A DNA stretch of 12,140 nt from Clostridiaceae bacterium (GCA_016296885.1 JAEDHT010000043.1:1-12140); one strand, 5' to 3'. Positions 1 through 6,956 are shown, counted from the stretch's first letter. A program made the numbers and translations. The notes: generated by a model from the sequence alone, not told the origin.

Positions 1-17
1 TTGATTCTTTATTCTAA

Positions 18-425
18 TATAGAATTATTTTTTTATTTAATCAGTGTTTCCCTAGATATTTATGCTCTGGACTATTACATAATCGAGTTGCAGGTGAAAC
101 AAGAAAAACTATAGAAGCATTACTAAAAGATTTACCTGTTCACAGTATTTCACTTGATAATGGCTCTGAATTTTCAGAATTCAGGGCCTTAGAAAACAAT
201 CTAAATACAGAGGTATATTTTGCTGAGCCACATAAGCCGTGGCAACGAGGAACGAATGAAAATACTAATGACATTTTACGCTTTTTCTTTCCAAAAGGGA
301 CTAACTTCCATGAAGTTAGTGAAGAAGAAATCAAAAGAGTTGTATATCTGATAAACACCAGACCAAGAAAATGCCTTAATTGGAAATCTCCTTTTGAGGT
401 GTTTTGGGGTGTTGCACTTGCTTGA
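18..425 (+). pseudogene. IS30-family transposase, 3' remnant
   Basis: This frame opens after a TAA at 15-17 and runs to a TGA at 423-425. It encodes the C-terminal part of an IS30-type DDE integrase/transposase core. Recognisable motifs are SLDNGSEF (the second catalytic Asp, about 150-173), then AEPHKPWQRGTNENTND (about 225-275) with the catalytic Glu in RGTNEN, then FFFPKGTNF, and a C-terminal INTRPRKCLNWKSPFEVF that is typical of the family. The N-terminal helix-turn-helix and the first catalytic Asp are not in the window. Codons 18 to about 50 look unlike a transposase, so the gene is either broken near position 48 or continues in another frame further upstream. No start codon or ribosome site is visible. 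I call it a non-functional fragment. The family is clear, but where the break lies is uncertain. Confidence 0.8.
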
Positions 426-584
426 CAATCTGCCCTGTCGAGTGAAACGAGACTGAGGGAGAGAAAAAACTGCTTTTTTGCAGGATTATTACCTTTTCTC
501 TCCCTCCGTCAAAACTTCGTTTTGCCACCTCCCTCATCAGAGGGAGGTGCAGATTGTGCAAAGTGACTTTAGTGCAACAGCCCC
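406..584. mobile_element. Inverted-repeat-bounded unit at the IS30 remnant end
   Basis: GGGGTGTTGCACT at 406-418 is matched in inverted orientation by AGTGCAACAGCCCC at 571-584, with one base inserted. The left copy lies inside the last codons of the transposase remnant (…GVALA-stop). The right copy has the look of an IS30-type terminal repeat, so 584 is a plausible outer end of the insertion sequence. The palindromic repeat 426-556 lies wholly between the two copies. Either the repeat inserted into the tail of an IS, or the whole 179-bp unit is a small non-autonomous element carrying IS30-like ends. The pairing is visible; the interpretation is inference. Confidence 0.5.
426..556. repeat. 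131-bp palindromic (MITE/BIME-like) repeat
   Basis: The ends are inverted copies: CAATCTGC at 426-433 and GCAGATTG at 549-556. Inside are three nested stem-loops: a 13-bp pair GAGGGAGAGAAAA (455-467) with TTTTCTCTCCCTC (494-506), AAAA-cttcg-TTTT (511-523), and a 9-bp stem CACCTCCCT (526-534) with AGGGAGGTG (541-549) around a 6-nt loop. The motif of CCTCCCTCATCAGAGGGAGG resembles a dispersed repeat I associate with gut Clostridia genomes; that is from memory and unchecked. It lies downstream of pyruvate kinase on the minus strand, where CTGC-A6-GCAG followed by T6 (rc of about 464-485) might help end that transcript. Confidence 0.75.
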
Positions 585-601
585 TTTGTTGTTTATTGTA
601 T

Positions 602-2347
602 TTATTTGTTACTGCTCATTACGATGCCTTTTTCGCCATCAAGTATAACGGTGATTCCGCTTTTAAGAAGCTTTGTTGCGTTTTTTGCTCCCACAAGTAC
701 AGGTTTATTGAGGGTGAGACCTACTATTGCAGCATGACTATTCATTCCGTCTGATTCTGTGATTATTCCGCTGGATCTTTTCATAATTTCAAGCAGTTTG
801 TTTGAAGTTTCGGATATTACGAGAATATCTCCATCCTTAAACTTACGTAAAGACTCTGGGTCATCACTCTTGCATACGCACACATTTGAGCAAACCTTTG
901 ATTTTTTAGTGCATTCGCCGGTCACGAGAATGTTGCCGACTAAGTGAACCTTGATGAGGTTTGTGGTGCCTGATATTCCAAGAGGAACACCAGCCACAAT
1001 AACAGCTACATCGCCGTTTTGCACGAGGTTTTTATCTTGTGCAGCGCTCACAACTGCATCAAACAGCTCATCAGTGCTATTTTTTTCATCAAGCAACAGA
1101 GGTGTTACACCCCACGACATATTCATCTGTCTGCATACCTTTTCGCTCATAGCACAGCATACTATTGGGCATTGAGGGCGATATCTTGATAACATTCTGG
1201 CGGTTTGACCTGTCTTTGACACTGCGATTATTGCCACTGCACCAAGATCGTGTGCTGTCATACAAGTTGCGTGTGATATAGCAGATGTGACAGTCGCGTT
1301 TTTAGCAGGCTCAAGCTTTGTGAAGCGTTGCATATAGTTTATGTCAGCTTCGGTTCGCTCTGCTATGAGAGCCATTGTTTTTACAGCTTCTATAGGATAT
1401 TTTCCTGCGGCAGTTTCGCCGGAAAGCATGATAGCACTCGTTCCGTCATAAATAGCATTTGCTATATCTGTGGATTCGGCACGTGTTGGACGTGGATTGT
1501 TTACCATGGATTCTAGCATCTGTGTGGCTGTGATAACCTGCTTGCCTGCATTATAGACTTTCTTGATAAGCTTCTTTTGTAGTATTGGTATTTCTTCCAA
1601 CGGAATTTCTACACCAAGGTCGCCTCTGGCTACCATTATTCCATCAGAAACATCTATGATTCTGTCTATATTATTAACGCCTTCATGATTTTCTATCTTT
1701 GCAATGATTTTTATATCAAAATTGTCCAGCGATTCCAGTTCTTCACGAAGTTGCAGAACGTCCTCGGCACTTCTCGTGAATGAGGCGGCTATAAAGTCAA
1801 AATCATTATCTACAGCAAATTTTATATCTGCCTTGTCTGCTTCGCTTAAAAATGGTAGTGGTAGAGAAATTGACGGAATATTTATGCCTTTTCTTGACGA
1901 GATTACCCCACCATTGATGATCTCGCAGACTACATCTTCGCCTTTTATCTGAGTTACGTGCAGTTCTATCAGACCATCGTTTATAAGTACTCTACTACCC
2001 TTAGACAGCACATCAGCCAGCTTTTTATATGATACGCTACATTGTTTTTCGTTTCCTATCATATCTTTGGCGCATAGGGTGAAGGTTTCTCCGTTTTTTA
2101 GTGTTATAGGTTCTTCAAAATCACCTGTGCGTATTTCTGGGCCTTTTGTATCAAGCAAAAGCGCTATTGGCAGATTTAGTTCTGTTCTTATTCTTTTTAC
2201 CATGTTCACACGTTCAAGGGCTATCTCATGATCACCGTGTGACATATTGATTCGTGCTACGTTCATTCCACTTTGCATCAAGGAACGTAACACCTGCTCG
2301 TTATCAGTTGCAGGTCCTAGTGTGCATACTATTTTTGTTTTTCTCAT
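602..2347 (-). CDS. pyk: Pyruvate kinase with C-terminal PEP-utiliser domain
   Basis: Catalyses phosphoenolpyruvate + ADP to pyruvate + ATP, the last step of glycolysis, in the cytoplasm. The 581-residue product begins with the typical MRKTKIVCTLGPAT. Visible active-site elements are Arg32 in NVARINMSHG, the phosphate-binding TKGPEIRTG (67-75), the catalytic Lys217 with Glu219 in IIAKIEN, Asp243 in MVARGDLGVEIP, and the ATQMLES signature (274-280). The allosteric-domain motif SKTGQTA is at 377-383. Beyond the usual ~470 residues there is an extra domain (about 488-578) like the mobile phosphohistidine domain of PEP-utilising enzymes, with SDGMNSHAA around His538. Such tails are common in Bacillota pyruvate kinases. 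The linker is Cys-rich (Cys479, 486, 490, 492). A GGAG ribosome site (rc of 2359-2362) precedes the ATG by 11 nt. The gene is divergent from the metal permease and appears monocistronic here. Confidence 0.97.
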   Translation of the reverse strand: MRKTKIVCTLGPATDNEQVLRSLMQSGMNVARINMSHGDHEIALERVNMVKRIRTELNLPIALLLDTKGPEIRTGDFEEPITLKNGETFTLCAKDMIGNEKQCSVSYKKLADVLSKGSRVLINDGLIELHVTQIKGEDVVCEIINGGVISSRKGINIPSISLPLPFLSEADKADIKFAVDNDFDFIAASFTRSAEDVLQLREELESLDNFDIKIIAKIENHEGVNNIDRIIDVSDGIMVARGDLGVEIPLEEIPILQKKLIKKVYNAGKQVITATQMLESMVNNPRPTRAESTDIANAIYDGTSAIMLSGETAAGKYPIEAVKTMALIAERTEADINYMQRFTKLEPAKNATVTSAISHATCMTAHDLGAVAIIAVSKTGQTARMLSRYRPQCPIVCCAMSEKVCRQMNMSWGVTPLLLDEKNSTDELFDAVVSAAQDKNLVQNGDVAVIVAGVPLGISGTTNLIKVHLVGNILVTGECTKKSKVCSNVCVCKSDDPESLRKFKDGDILVISETSNKLLEIMKRSSGIITESDGMNSHAAIVGLTLNKPVLVGAKNATKLLKSGITVILDGEKGIVMSSNK

Positions 2348-2382
2348 AATTAAATAATCTCCATATATAATTTTTTTGTGTC

Positions 2383-2416
2383 GATTTTATTGTATCAATG
2401 TGTTGACAATAAAATC
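2383..2416. promoter_or_regulatory. Operator-like inverted repeat between pyk and metal permease
   Basis: GATTTTATTGT (2383-2393) and ACAATAAAATC (2406-2416) are perfect 11-bp inverted copies separated by 12 bp. The right arm overlaps the -35 hexamer of the rightward promoter. The left arm overlaps a TACAAT (rc of 2389-2394) that could be the -10 of the leftward pyk promoter, although I see no good -35 for it. The arrangement suits a dimeric regulator acting on one or both divergent genes. It does not match the Zur, MntR or AdcR boxes I know. The symmetry is seen directly; the regulatory role is inferred. Confidence 0.45.
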
Positions 2417-2431
2417 AGGTTATATTAAAAT
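2403..2431 (+). promoter_or_regulatory. Sigma-A-type promoter for the metal permease
   Basis: A perfect TTGACA (2403-2408) is followed after 17 bp by TAAAAT (2426-2431), an ideal vegetative promoter layout. It lies about 50 bp before the permease start codon, so the permease has its own transcription start. Confidence 0.7.
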
Positions 2432-2479
2432 TAACAAAGATTGCTTTTTTTAAAGCTATGTTAAAGGAAGTATTTATTT

Positions 2480-3304
2480 ATGTTTTTTCAGATGATAGGT
2501 GAGATGCTTACATATACATTTATGCAGAGAGCGCTTATTGTAGGAGTGCTTATTGCGCTTTGCTCGTCACTTTTAGGGGTCAGCCTTGTGCTTAAGAGAT
2601 ACTCTATGATTGGCGACGGCTTATCTCATGTAGGATTTGGCACGCTAGCCATTGCATCGGCGCTCAATATTGCTGCACCACTGGAGTTTGCTGTGCCGAT
2701 AATTATTGTGGCTGCTTTCTTTTTGCTCAAGCTGAGCGAAAATAGCAAAATCAAGGGCGATAGCGCTATAGCGATACTATCCAGCAGTGCAATGGCTATA
2801 GGTATTGTGGCAACGTCTGTTTCAACCGGATTAAATGCCGATATCGAGAGCTACCTTTTTGGAAGCATACTTGCGATGTCGCAAAAGGATATGATACTTT
2901 GTATTATCCTTGGTGTGGTTGTTATAGGAATGTACATTCTATTTTATAACAGGATTTTTGCTGTCACATTTGATGAAACCTTTGCAAAAGCGACCGGCAC
3001 AAGGGCAAATAGATATAACCTTGTCATAGCAGTGCTTACAGCGCTCACGGTTGTGATTGGAATGAAAATTATGGGTACATTACTTATTTCCAGCCTGATT
3101 ATTTTCCCTGCACTCACATCAATGAGAGTTTGCAAGAGATTTTTCTCAGTTATAGTATGCTCATCTATTGTAGCTGTGGTGAGCTTTGTGATAGGTATCG
3201 TATGCTCATATTTCTTCTCGACAGCCGCCGGCGCAAGCGTGGTGCTCGTTAATCTTTTGATGTTTATTATATTCACTATAATAGGAAAAGTGAGATCACA
3301 CTAA
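2480..3304 (+). CDS. Metal ABC transporter permease (ZnuB/MntB, ABC-3 family)
   Basis: Membrane subunit of a zinc- or manganese-type ABC importer. The 274-residue product is almost entirely hydrophobic and shows about eight membrane segments. Family landmarks are YSMIGDGLSHVGFG (41-54) after the second segment, a charged cytoplasmic loop FDETFAKATGTRANRYN (164-180) expected to contact the ATPase, and the GTLLISSLIIFPALTSM region (199-215). Length is normal for the family. The start has an AAAGGAAG-type ribosome site at about 2463-2470. These permeases normally sit next to a substrate-binding lipoprotein and an ATPase; neither is present in this window and the gene has its own promoter, so its partners must be encoded elsewhere. 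Metal specificity cannot be read from the sequence; zinc is the more usual annotation. Confidence 0.9.
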   Translation: MFFQMIGEMLTYTFMQRALIVGVLIALCSSLLGVSLVLKRYSMIGDGLSHVGFGTLAIASALNIAAPLEFAVPIIIVAAFFLLKLSENSKIKGDSAIAILSSSAMAIGIVATSVSTGLNADIESYLFGSILAMSQKDMILCIILGVVVIGMYILFYNRIFAVTFDETFAKATGTRANRYNLVIAVLTALTVVIGMKIMGTLLISSLIIFPALTSMRVCKRFFSVIVCSSIVAVVSFVIGIVCSYFFSTAAGASVVLVNLLMFIIFTIIGKVRSH

Positions 3305-3365
3305 TATTTCTTTTAACAACATTATTATAATATTTTTTTCCATAAATTACAATCATTAAATAGAA

Positions 3366-3399
3366 AAAGAACGTCGCAATTCAGAGTGCGACGTTCTTT
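3366..3399. terminator. Convergent terminator hairpin
   Basis: AAAGAACGTCGCA (3366-3378) pairs perfectly with TGCGACGTTCTTT (3387-3399) around an 8-nt loop, giving a 13-bp stem. It lies between the permease (+) and the N/Q-rich gene (-), which converge on it. On the minus strand the stem runs into TTTTT then CTATTT, so it should end the N/Q-rich gene's transcript. On the plus strand only three T's follow, so it is weaker for the permease. Confidence 0.8.
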
Positions 3400-3451
3400 A
3401 AGAAAATGTGTCATATATAATTATATGGCAATTTTTCTTGATAAAAGCCTA

Positions 3452-3691
3452 TTAGAAGCTTTGTCTATCGTTGTAGTTATCAAAGTCGTTTTCTCTTGAG
3501 TTCTTGCTCTGACTATTTTTGCTGTTCTGATTTGATCTGTTCTGGCTGTTGTTCTGGTTGTTGTTTTGGTTGTTTCTTGATTGATTGTTGTTCTGGCTAT
3601 TTTTCTGATTGCTTCTGGACTGATTGTTGCTTTGGTTGCTGTTTTGGTTGTTATTTTGGTTGTTTCTGCTGTTGTTAAAAATGCTGTTCAT
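3452..3691 (-). CDS. Small Asn/Gln/Ser-rich low-complexity protein
   Basis: Function unknown. The 79-residue product contains 32 Asn, 13 Gln and 15 Ser, so about three quarters of it is polar amide or hydroxyl residues. Nine Arg/Lys are spread through residues 9-76. The last 13 residues change character to an acidic, aromatic tail (ENDFDNYNDRQSF). There is no Cys, signal peptide, membrane segment or recognised fold; it should be disordered. It is likely a real gene: a GAGGAGGTG ribosome site lies 7-8 nt before the ATG (rc of about 3700-3708), the frame is open throughout, and a hairpin with a minus-strand T-run follows it. The spacing to the divergent rsmF-type gene is only 66 bp, and I could not find a convincing promoter. 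N/Q-rich small proteins occur among clostridial spore and coat proteins, and gamma-type SASPs are also Gln/Asn-rich, but there is no direct match here. Confidence 0.7.
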   Translation of the reverse strand: MNSIFNNSRNNQNNNQNSNQSNNQSRSNQKNSQNNNQSRNNQNNNQNNSQNRSNQNSKNSQSKNSRENDFDNYNDRQSF

Positions 3692-3757
3692 TGTGATTTC
3701 ACCTCCTCACGCAATTATTATTGACCTATGTTTTATTTTTTATACAAGGAGTTTGAT

Positions 3758-5113
3758 ATGATTATCTATCCAAACGATTTTTTTGATGAGCTTTATGACA
3801 TAATAGGATCAGATGATCTTGAAAAATTTAAAAAAATGGTAGACTTGCCTTCTTATAGAGGTATAAGAATTAACACGTTAAAAGCAAATATAGAACAGGT
3901 GAGAAGGCTTTTAAATATAAATTTTGAAAAAACAAAATTTTGTAAAGATGGGTATTATATTCCGGAGGATGCAGAGTTATCGGGAAGCGATGCTTTGCAT
4001 CTTGCCGGTGCGTTTTATATGCAAGAACCATCGGCGATGTCTGCTGTGTCATTACTTGCTCCTGATCCTGGCGACAAAGTTCTTGATTTGTGCGCTGCCC
4101 CTGGTGGCAAATCAACGCAGATTGGTTGTGAGCTTAAAGGGAAGGGTTTGCTGTGGAGCAACGAAATAGTAAAATCACGTGCTAATATCTTGCTTTCAAA
4201 TATAGAACGAATGGGAATCAAGAATGCAATCGTGTCTAATTGTCATCCACAGGTGCTATGCGAAAAGTTGAGTGGTTTTTTTGATAAGGTTCTTGTTGAT
4301 GCACCGTGTTCCGGTGAGGGGATGTTTAGAAAAAATCCTGATGCCATATCAGAATGGAGCAGAGAACACGTTCAGGCTTGTGCTTTACGTCAGTTGCATA
4401 TACTCAACACTGCAAAAAATACTTTAAGAGCCGGGGGAGAGATGGTGTATTCTACTTGCACATTCTCCTATGAGGAAAATGAAGGAGTAATTAAGCAGTT
4501 TTTGGCAGAAAACCCGGATTTTGAGTTGGCAGAGGTTGATATGACCAATAAAAGGAGCTATATGCAGGGATGTGAGAGGATTTTCCCTATGGATGGTGGC
4601 GAGGGTCACTTCTGCGCTAAATTAATTAAAAAGGGCGGTGAAAACGATAATATAATCAAAGAGTATTCGCCTGCAAAGCTGAGCAAAAGTGACTTAAAAA
4701 CTATTGACACTGCATATGGTGAGATATTTCCTAAACGTCATTTTGGTGAGAAAATCTCGGTTGTGAATGACCATGTTTTTATGATACCCGATCATGTGCC
4801 TGATATTTCTAAGCTTGGTGTAATGAGGTGTGGTGTGTATTTGGGTGATATAAAAGGTAACCGCTTTGAGCCATCTCATGGTGCTTTTATGGCAAGCACG
4901 AGCGATCAGTGTGCTAATTATGTTTCGTTAGAATATGGCAGTGAAGATCTGAAAAAATATCTTCACGGTGAGGAAATCGAGCTTAAATCACAAGAAGACA
5001 TAAAGGGTTACACAGCGGTGACTGTAGATGGAATCACTATAGGCTTCGGAAAAAGCTCAAACGGAAGACTTAAAAATAAATATCCAAAGGGATTGAGGTT
5101 GTTAAATGGATAA
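3758..5113 (+). CDS. rsmF: RsmF/NOP2-type rRNA cytosine-C5 methyltransferase
   Basis: SAM-dependent RNA m5C methyltransferase of the NOL1/NOP2/Sun group, most likely acting on 16S rRNA. I chose ATG 3758 (451 residues) because AAGGAG at 3746-3751 stands 6 nt before it; an in-frame ATG at 3728 has no ribosome site. Seen in order: a short N-terminal RNA-binding region with RGIRINTLK (34-42), the SAM motif LDLCAAPGGKST (109-120), motif IV DAPCSGEGMF with Cys184 (release cysteine), and motif VI YSTCTFS with Cys234 (catalytic nucleophile). The C-terminal ~150 residues match the extra RsmF-type/PUA-like domain and end in NGRLKNKYPKGLRLL. The gene overlaps ksgA by 8 bp, so the two are translationally coupled ribosome-maturation genes. 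The exact target nucleotide is not known from sequence, so the symbol is by family only. Confidence 0.9.
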   Translation: MIIYPNDFFDELYDIIGSDDLEKFKKMVDLPSYRGIRINTLKANIEQVRRLLNINFEKTKFCKDGYYIPEDAELSGSDALHLAGAFYMQEPSAMSAVSLLAPDPGDKVLDLCAAPGGKSTQIGCELKGKGLLWSNEIVKSRANILLSNIERMGIKNAIVSNCHPQVLCEKLSGFFDKVLVDAPCSGEGMFRKNPDAISEWSREHVQACALRQLHILNTAKNTLRAGGEMVYSTCTFSYEENEGVIKQFLAENPDFELAEVDMTNKRSYMQGCERIFPMDGGEGHFCAKLIKKGGENDNIIKEYSPAKLSKSDLKTIDTAYGEIFPKRHFGEKISVVNDHVFMIPDHVPDISKLGVMRCGVYLGDIKGNRFEPSHGAFMASTSDQCANYVSLEYGSEDLKKYLHGEEIELKSQEDIKGYTAVTVDGITIGFGKSSNGRLKNKYPKGLRLLNG

Positions 5114-5972
5114 GCTATATGATATAACAGTGATAAAAGGCATATTAGGCAGATATGGATTTACTTTCTCTAAGGGATTAGGACAAAACTTTTTGATAGA
5201 TCCGGAGGTTTGTCCAAGCATAGCAGAATACGGGGTACCTGATGAGAACTATGGCGTAATAGAGGTTGGTCCGGGCATCGGTGTGCTCACAAATGAGCTT
5301 GGCAAGGCTGCTCAAAAAGTTGTGGCAGTGGAGATTGATAAGCGCTTGATACCTGTTTTGGGCGAAACTATGAGCGATAGAAAAAACGTGAAAGTTATCA
5401 ATGACGACGTCATGAAAATGGATCTTCACAAGCTCATAGAAGATGAGTTTGATGGAATGAATGTGGCTGTGTGTGCAAATTTGCCATATTATATTACATC
5501 ACCTGTGATAATGAAATTGCTTGAAGAAAAGCTACCGGTGGATTGCGTTACGGTTATGGTGCAAAAGGAGGCTGCAGAGCGAATCTGCGCACCGGCAGGC
5601 ACCAGAGATAGCGGTGCACTCACTATTGCTGTGAGATACTATGCAGAGTCTGAAATGCTTTTCGAGGTTAAGGCAGATAGCTTTATGCCTGCTCCAAAGG
5701 TGGATTCGGCAGTCATCAGGCTTAATATCCGAAAAGAGCCAATAGTAACGCCAATATGTGAAAAGACATTCTTTGCAGTGGTTAAGGCATCATTTTTGCA
5801 GAGAAGAAAGGTGATATCAAACACACTGGCATCTGGGCTGAATATTAGCAAGAGTGAGATTATGAAATTGCTTGAGGATATTGGTATACCGCTAAATGCC
5901 AGAGCAGAACAGCTTGAGATGGAGGATTTTTGTCGCTTGGCTGACGCAGTGTACAAATTTAGAAATAAATAA
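5106..5972 (+). CDS. ksgA: 16S rRNA (A1518/A1519-N6) dimethyltransferase
   Basis: Dimethylates two adjacent adenines in the 3'-terminal helix 45 loop of 16S rRNA during late 30S assembly; loss gives kasugamycin resistance in known species. The 288-residue length is normal. Visible motifs: the N-terminal FSKGLGQNFL (21-30), SAM-binding EVGPGIGVLT (53-62), acidic Glu76 in VAVEID, Asp100/Asp101 in NDD, and the catalytic NLPYYITSPV (125-134). A KVDSAVIRL stretch (198-206) is followed by the helical C-terminal domain. Its start codon lies inside the end of the preceding methyltransferase gene (8-bp overlap), with only a weak GAGG-like site, which suggests translational coupling. A strong terminator follows 8 bp after the stop. 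Confidence 0.97.
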   Translation: MDKLYDITVIKGILGRYGFTFSKGLGQNFLIDPEVCPSIAEYGVPDENYGVIEVGPGIGVLTNELGKAAQKVVAVEIDKRLIPVLGETMSDRKNVKVINDDVMKMDLHKLIEDEFDGMNVAVCANLPYYITSPVIMKLLEEKLPVDCVTVMVQKEAAERICAPAGTRDSGALTIAVRYYAESEMLFEVKADSFMPAPKVDSAVIRLNIRKEPIVTPICEKTFFAVVKASFLQRRKVISNTLASGLNISKSEIMKLLEDIGIPLNARAEQLEMEDFCRLADAVYKFRNK

Positions 5973-5980
5973 TATAAACG

Positions 5981-6023
5981 AAAAATCAGATGTACCATGT
6001 GATGTGGCACATCTGATTTTTTT
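5981..6023. terminator. Bidirectional terminator between ksgA and sigK
   Basis: AAAAATCAGATGT (5981-5993) pairs with ACATCTGATTTTT (6009-6021). One A/C mismatch follows, then the stem continues as CCA/TGG around a short loop. T7 follows on the plus strand and T5 on the minus strand, so the hairpin can end both ksgA (+) and sigK (-), which converge here. Confidence 0.9.
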
Positions 6024-6047
6024 GGATGTAGGAGTGTATATATAGGG

Positions 6048-6740
6048 CTAAAAATCATGTTTATTAAATTTTTTCTTAAGTTTTTCTAGGACTTTCTTTT
6101 CTATTCTTGATACGTAGGATCTCGATATGTGCAATATATCTGCAACTTCACGCTGGGTGAGAGGCTGATCGCCTGCAAGGCCATATCGAAGCATTATTAT
6201 TGTTTTTTCACGAGGTGTAAGAGTATCGTCAATGTATTTATGCAGTTTTTCGCTACTAAGCTTTAGCTCAAGCATTTCTGCTATGTTTTCGTCAGATGAT
6301 ATTATGTCCATCAGGGTGAGAGGATTGCCGTCTTTGTCGGTGTCGATGGCTTCATTAAGGGATATATCCTGCGAGTTCTTTTTAAGAGTACGAAAATACA
6401 TCAATATTTCATTTTCTATGCAACGAGATGCATAGCTTGATAGTCTTATATTTTTTGTCATATCAAATGTGTTGATTGCCTTTATGAGTCCGATCGTGCC
6501 GATAGATACAAGATCATCCCTATCACTCACAACTGCATAGTATTTTTTTATTATATGCGCCACAAGCCTGAGATTATGCTCCACCAGAATGTTGCGTGCG
6601 TTGATATCCTTCTTTTCCTTCCACAGTGTGAGGTATCTTTCTTCGTCCTTTGCTTTAAGTGGTTTTGGAAAAGAGCCTGATCCCATTATGTGTAGTAAAA
6701 AAAACCAGAATTCACCGAGCATTTTTATCAGTTCAAACAT
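6048..6740 (-). CDS. sigK: Sporulation sigma factor sigma-K (pro-sigma-K)
   Basis: RNA polymerase sigma factor for late mother-cell genes (coat, cortex, mother-cell lysis) in endospore formers. The 230-residue product contains SigK-like SFPKPL (23-28) and NILVEHNLRLVAHI (50-63), region 2 DLVSIGTIGLIKAINTFD (76-93), SSYASRCIENEILM (101-114), and region 4 with TQREVADILHISRSYVSRIE (195-214), the promoter -35 reading helix. SISRSYVSRIE-type and EHNLRLVAHI sequences favour SigK over the related SigE. Residues 1-20 form a hydrophobic stretch (GEFWFFLLHIMG) like the membrane-anchoring pro-sequence that SpoIVFB removes in Bacillus; some clostridia lack it. The gene is continuous, with no skin-type insertion. 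A GGTG ribosome site stands 7 nt before the ATG. I could not identify a sigma-E promoter upstream with confidence. Confidence 0.93.
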   Translation of the reverse strand: MFELIKMLGEFWFFLLHIMGSGSFPKPLKAKDEERYLTLWKEKKDINARNILVEHNLRLVAHIIKKYYAVVSDRDDLVSIGTIGLIKAINTFDMTKNIRLSSYASRCIENEILMYFRTLKKNSQDISLNEAIDTDKDGNPLTLMDIISSDENIAEMLELKLSSEKLHKYIDDTLTPREKTIIMLRYGLAGDQPLTQREVADILHISRSYVSRIEKKVLEKLKKKFNKHDF

Positions 6741-6852
6741 ACAGTTTCACCATACCTTATCAGAATATTTTTTATTTAATTTTATTAAGATAATAACAAC
6801 AATTTGCTAGTCCTTAATAATTTTATATTTTTAATAAAACGGCAATAAAATA

Positions 6853-6881
6853 TTGACGTTGGTATGATTTCATTGTACAAT
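6853..6881 (+). promoter_or_regulatory. Sigma-A-type promoter for the relQ operon
   Basis: TTGACG (6853-6858), 17 bp, then TACAAT (6876-6881). Only one base in each hexamer differs from the vegetative consensus. It leaves a leader of about 70 nt containing a small bulged hairpin (6909-6926, TCGC…GCGA) before the GAGG ribosome site of the alarmone synthetase gene. Confidence 0.75.
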
Positions 6882-6956
6882 AATTACAACAAATAGATTA
6901 TATTTTTGTCGCTGAAATTCAGGCGATGTAATTTTATTATTAACGAGGTTGGATAA

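Noticed and set aside
3411..3427. AT-only hairpin (CATATA…TATATG) near the N/Q-rich gene
   Set aside because: Short and AT-only; likely chance in AT-rich intergenic DNA next to a much stronger hairpin.
3496..3678. Plus-strand Cys-rich 60-residue open frame
   Set aside because: It is the exact antisense of the Asn/Gln-rich gene; its Cys/Phe/Gly composition is what antisense AAC/CAA codons give, and it has no ribosome site.
3691..3721. Possible promoter TTGTGA-19-TATTAT for the rsmF-type gene
   Set aside because: The spacing is too wide and the hexamers weak; not reported as a feature.
3728..3757. Ten-residue upstream extension of the RsmF-type protein
   Set aside because: No Shine-Dalgarno before the ATG at 3728, whereas AAGGAG lies 6 nt before the ATG at 3758.
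5639..6058. Minus-strand 139-residue frame over the ksgA end
   Set aside because: It lies opposite a clearly conserved gene and its terminator, with no family features; a shadow frame.
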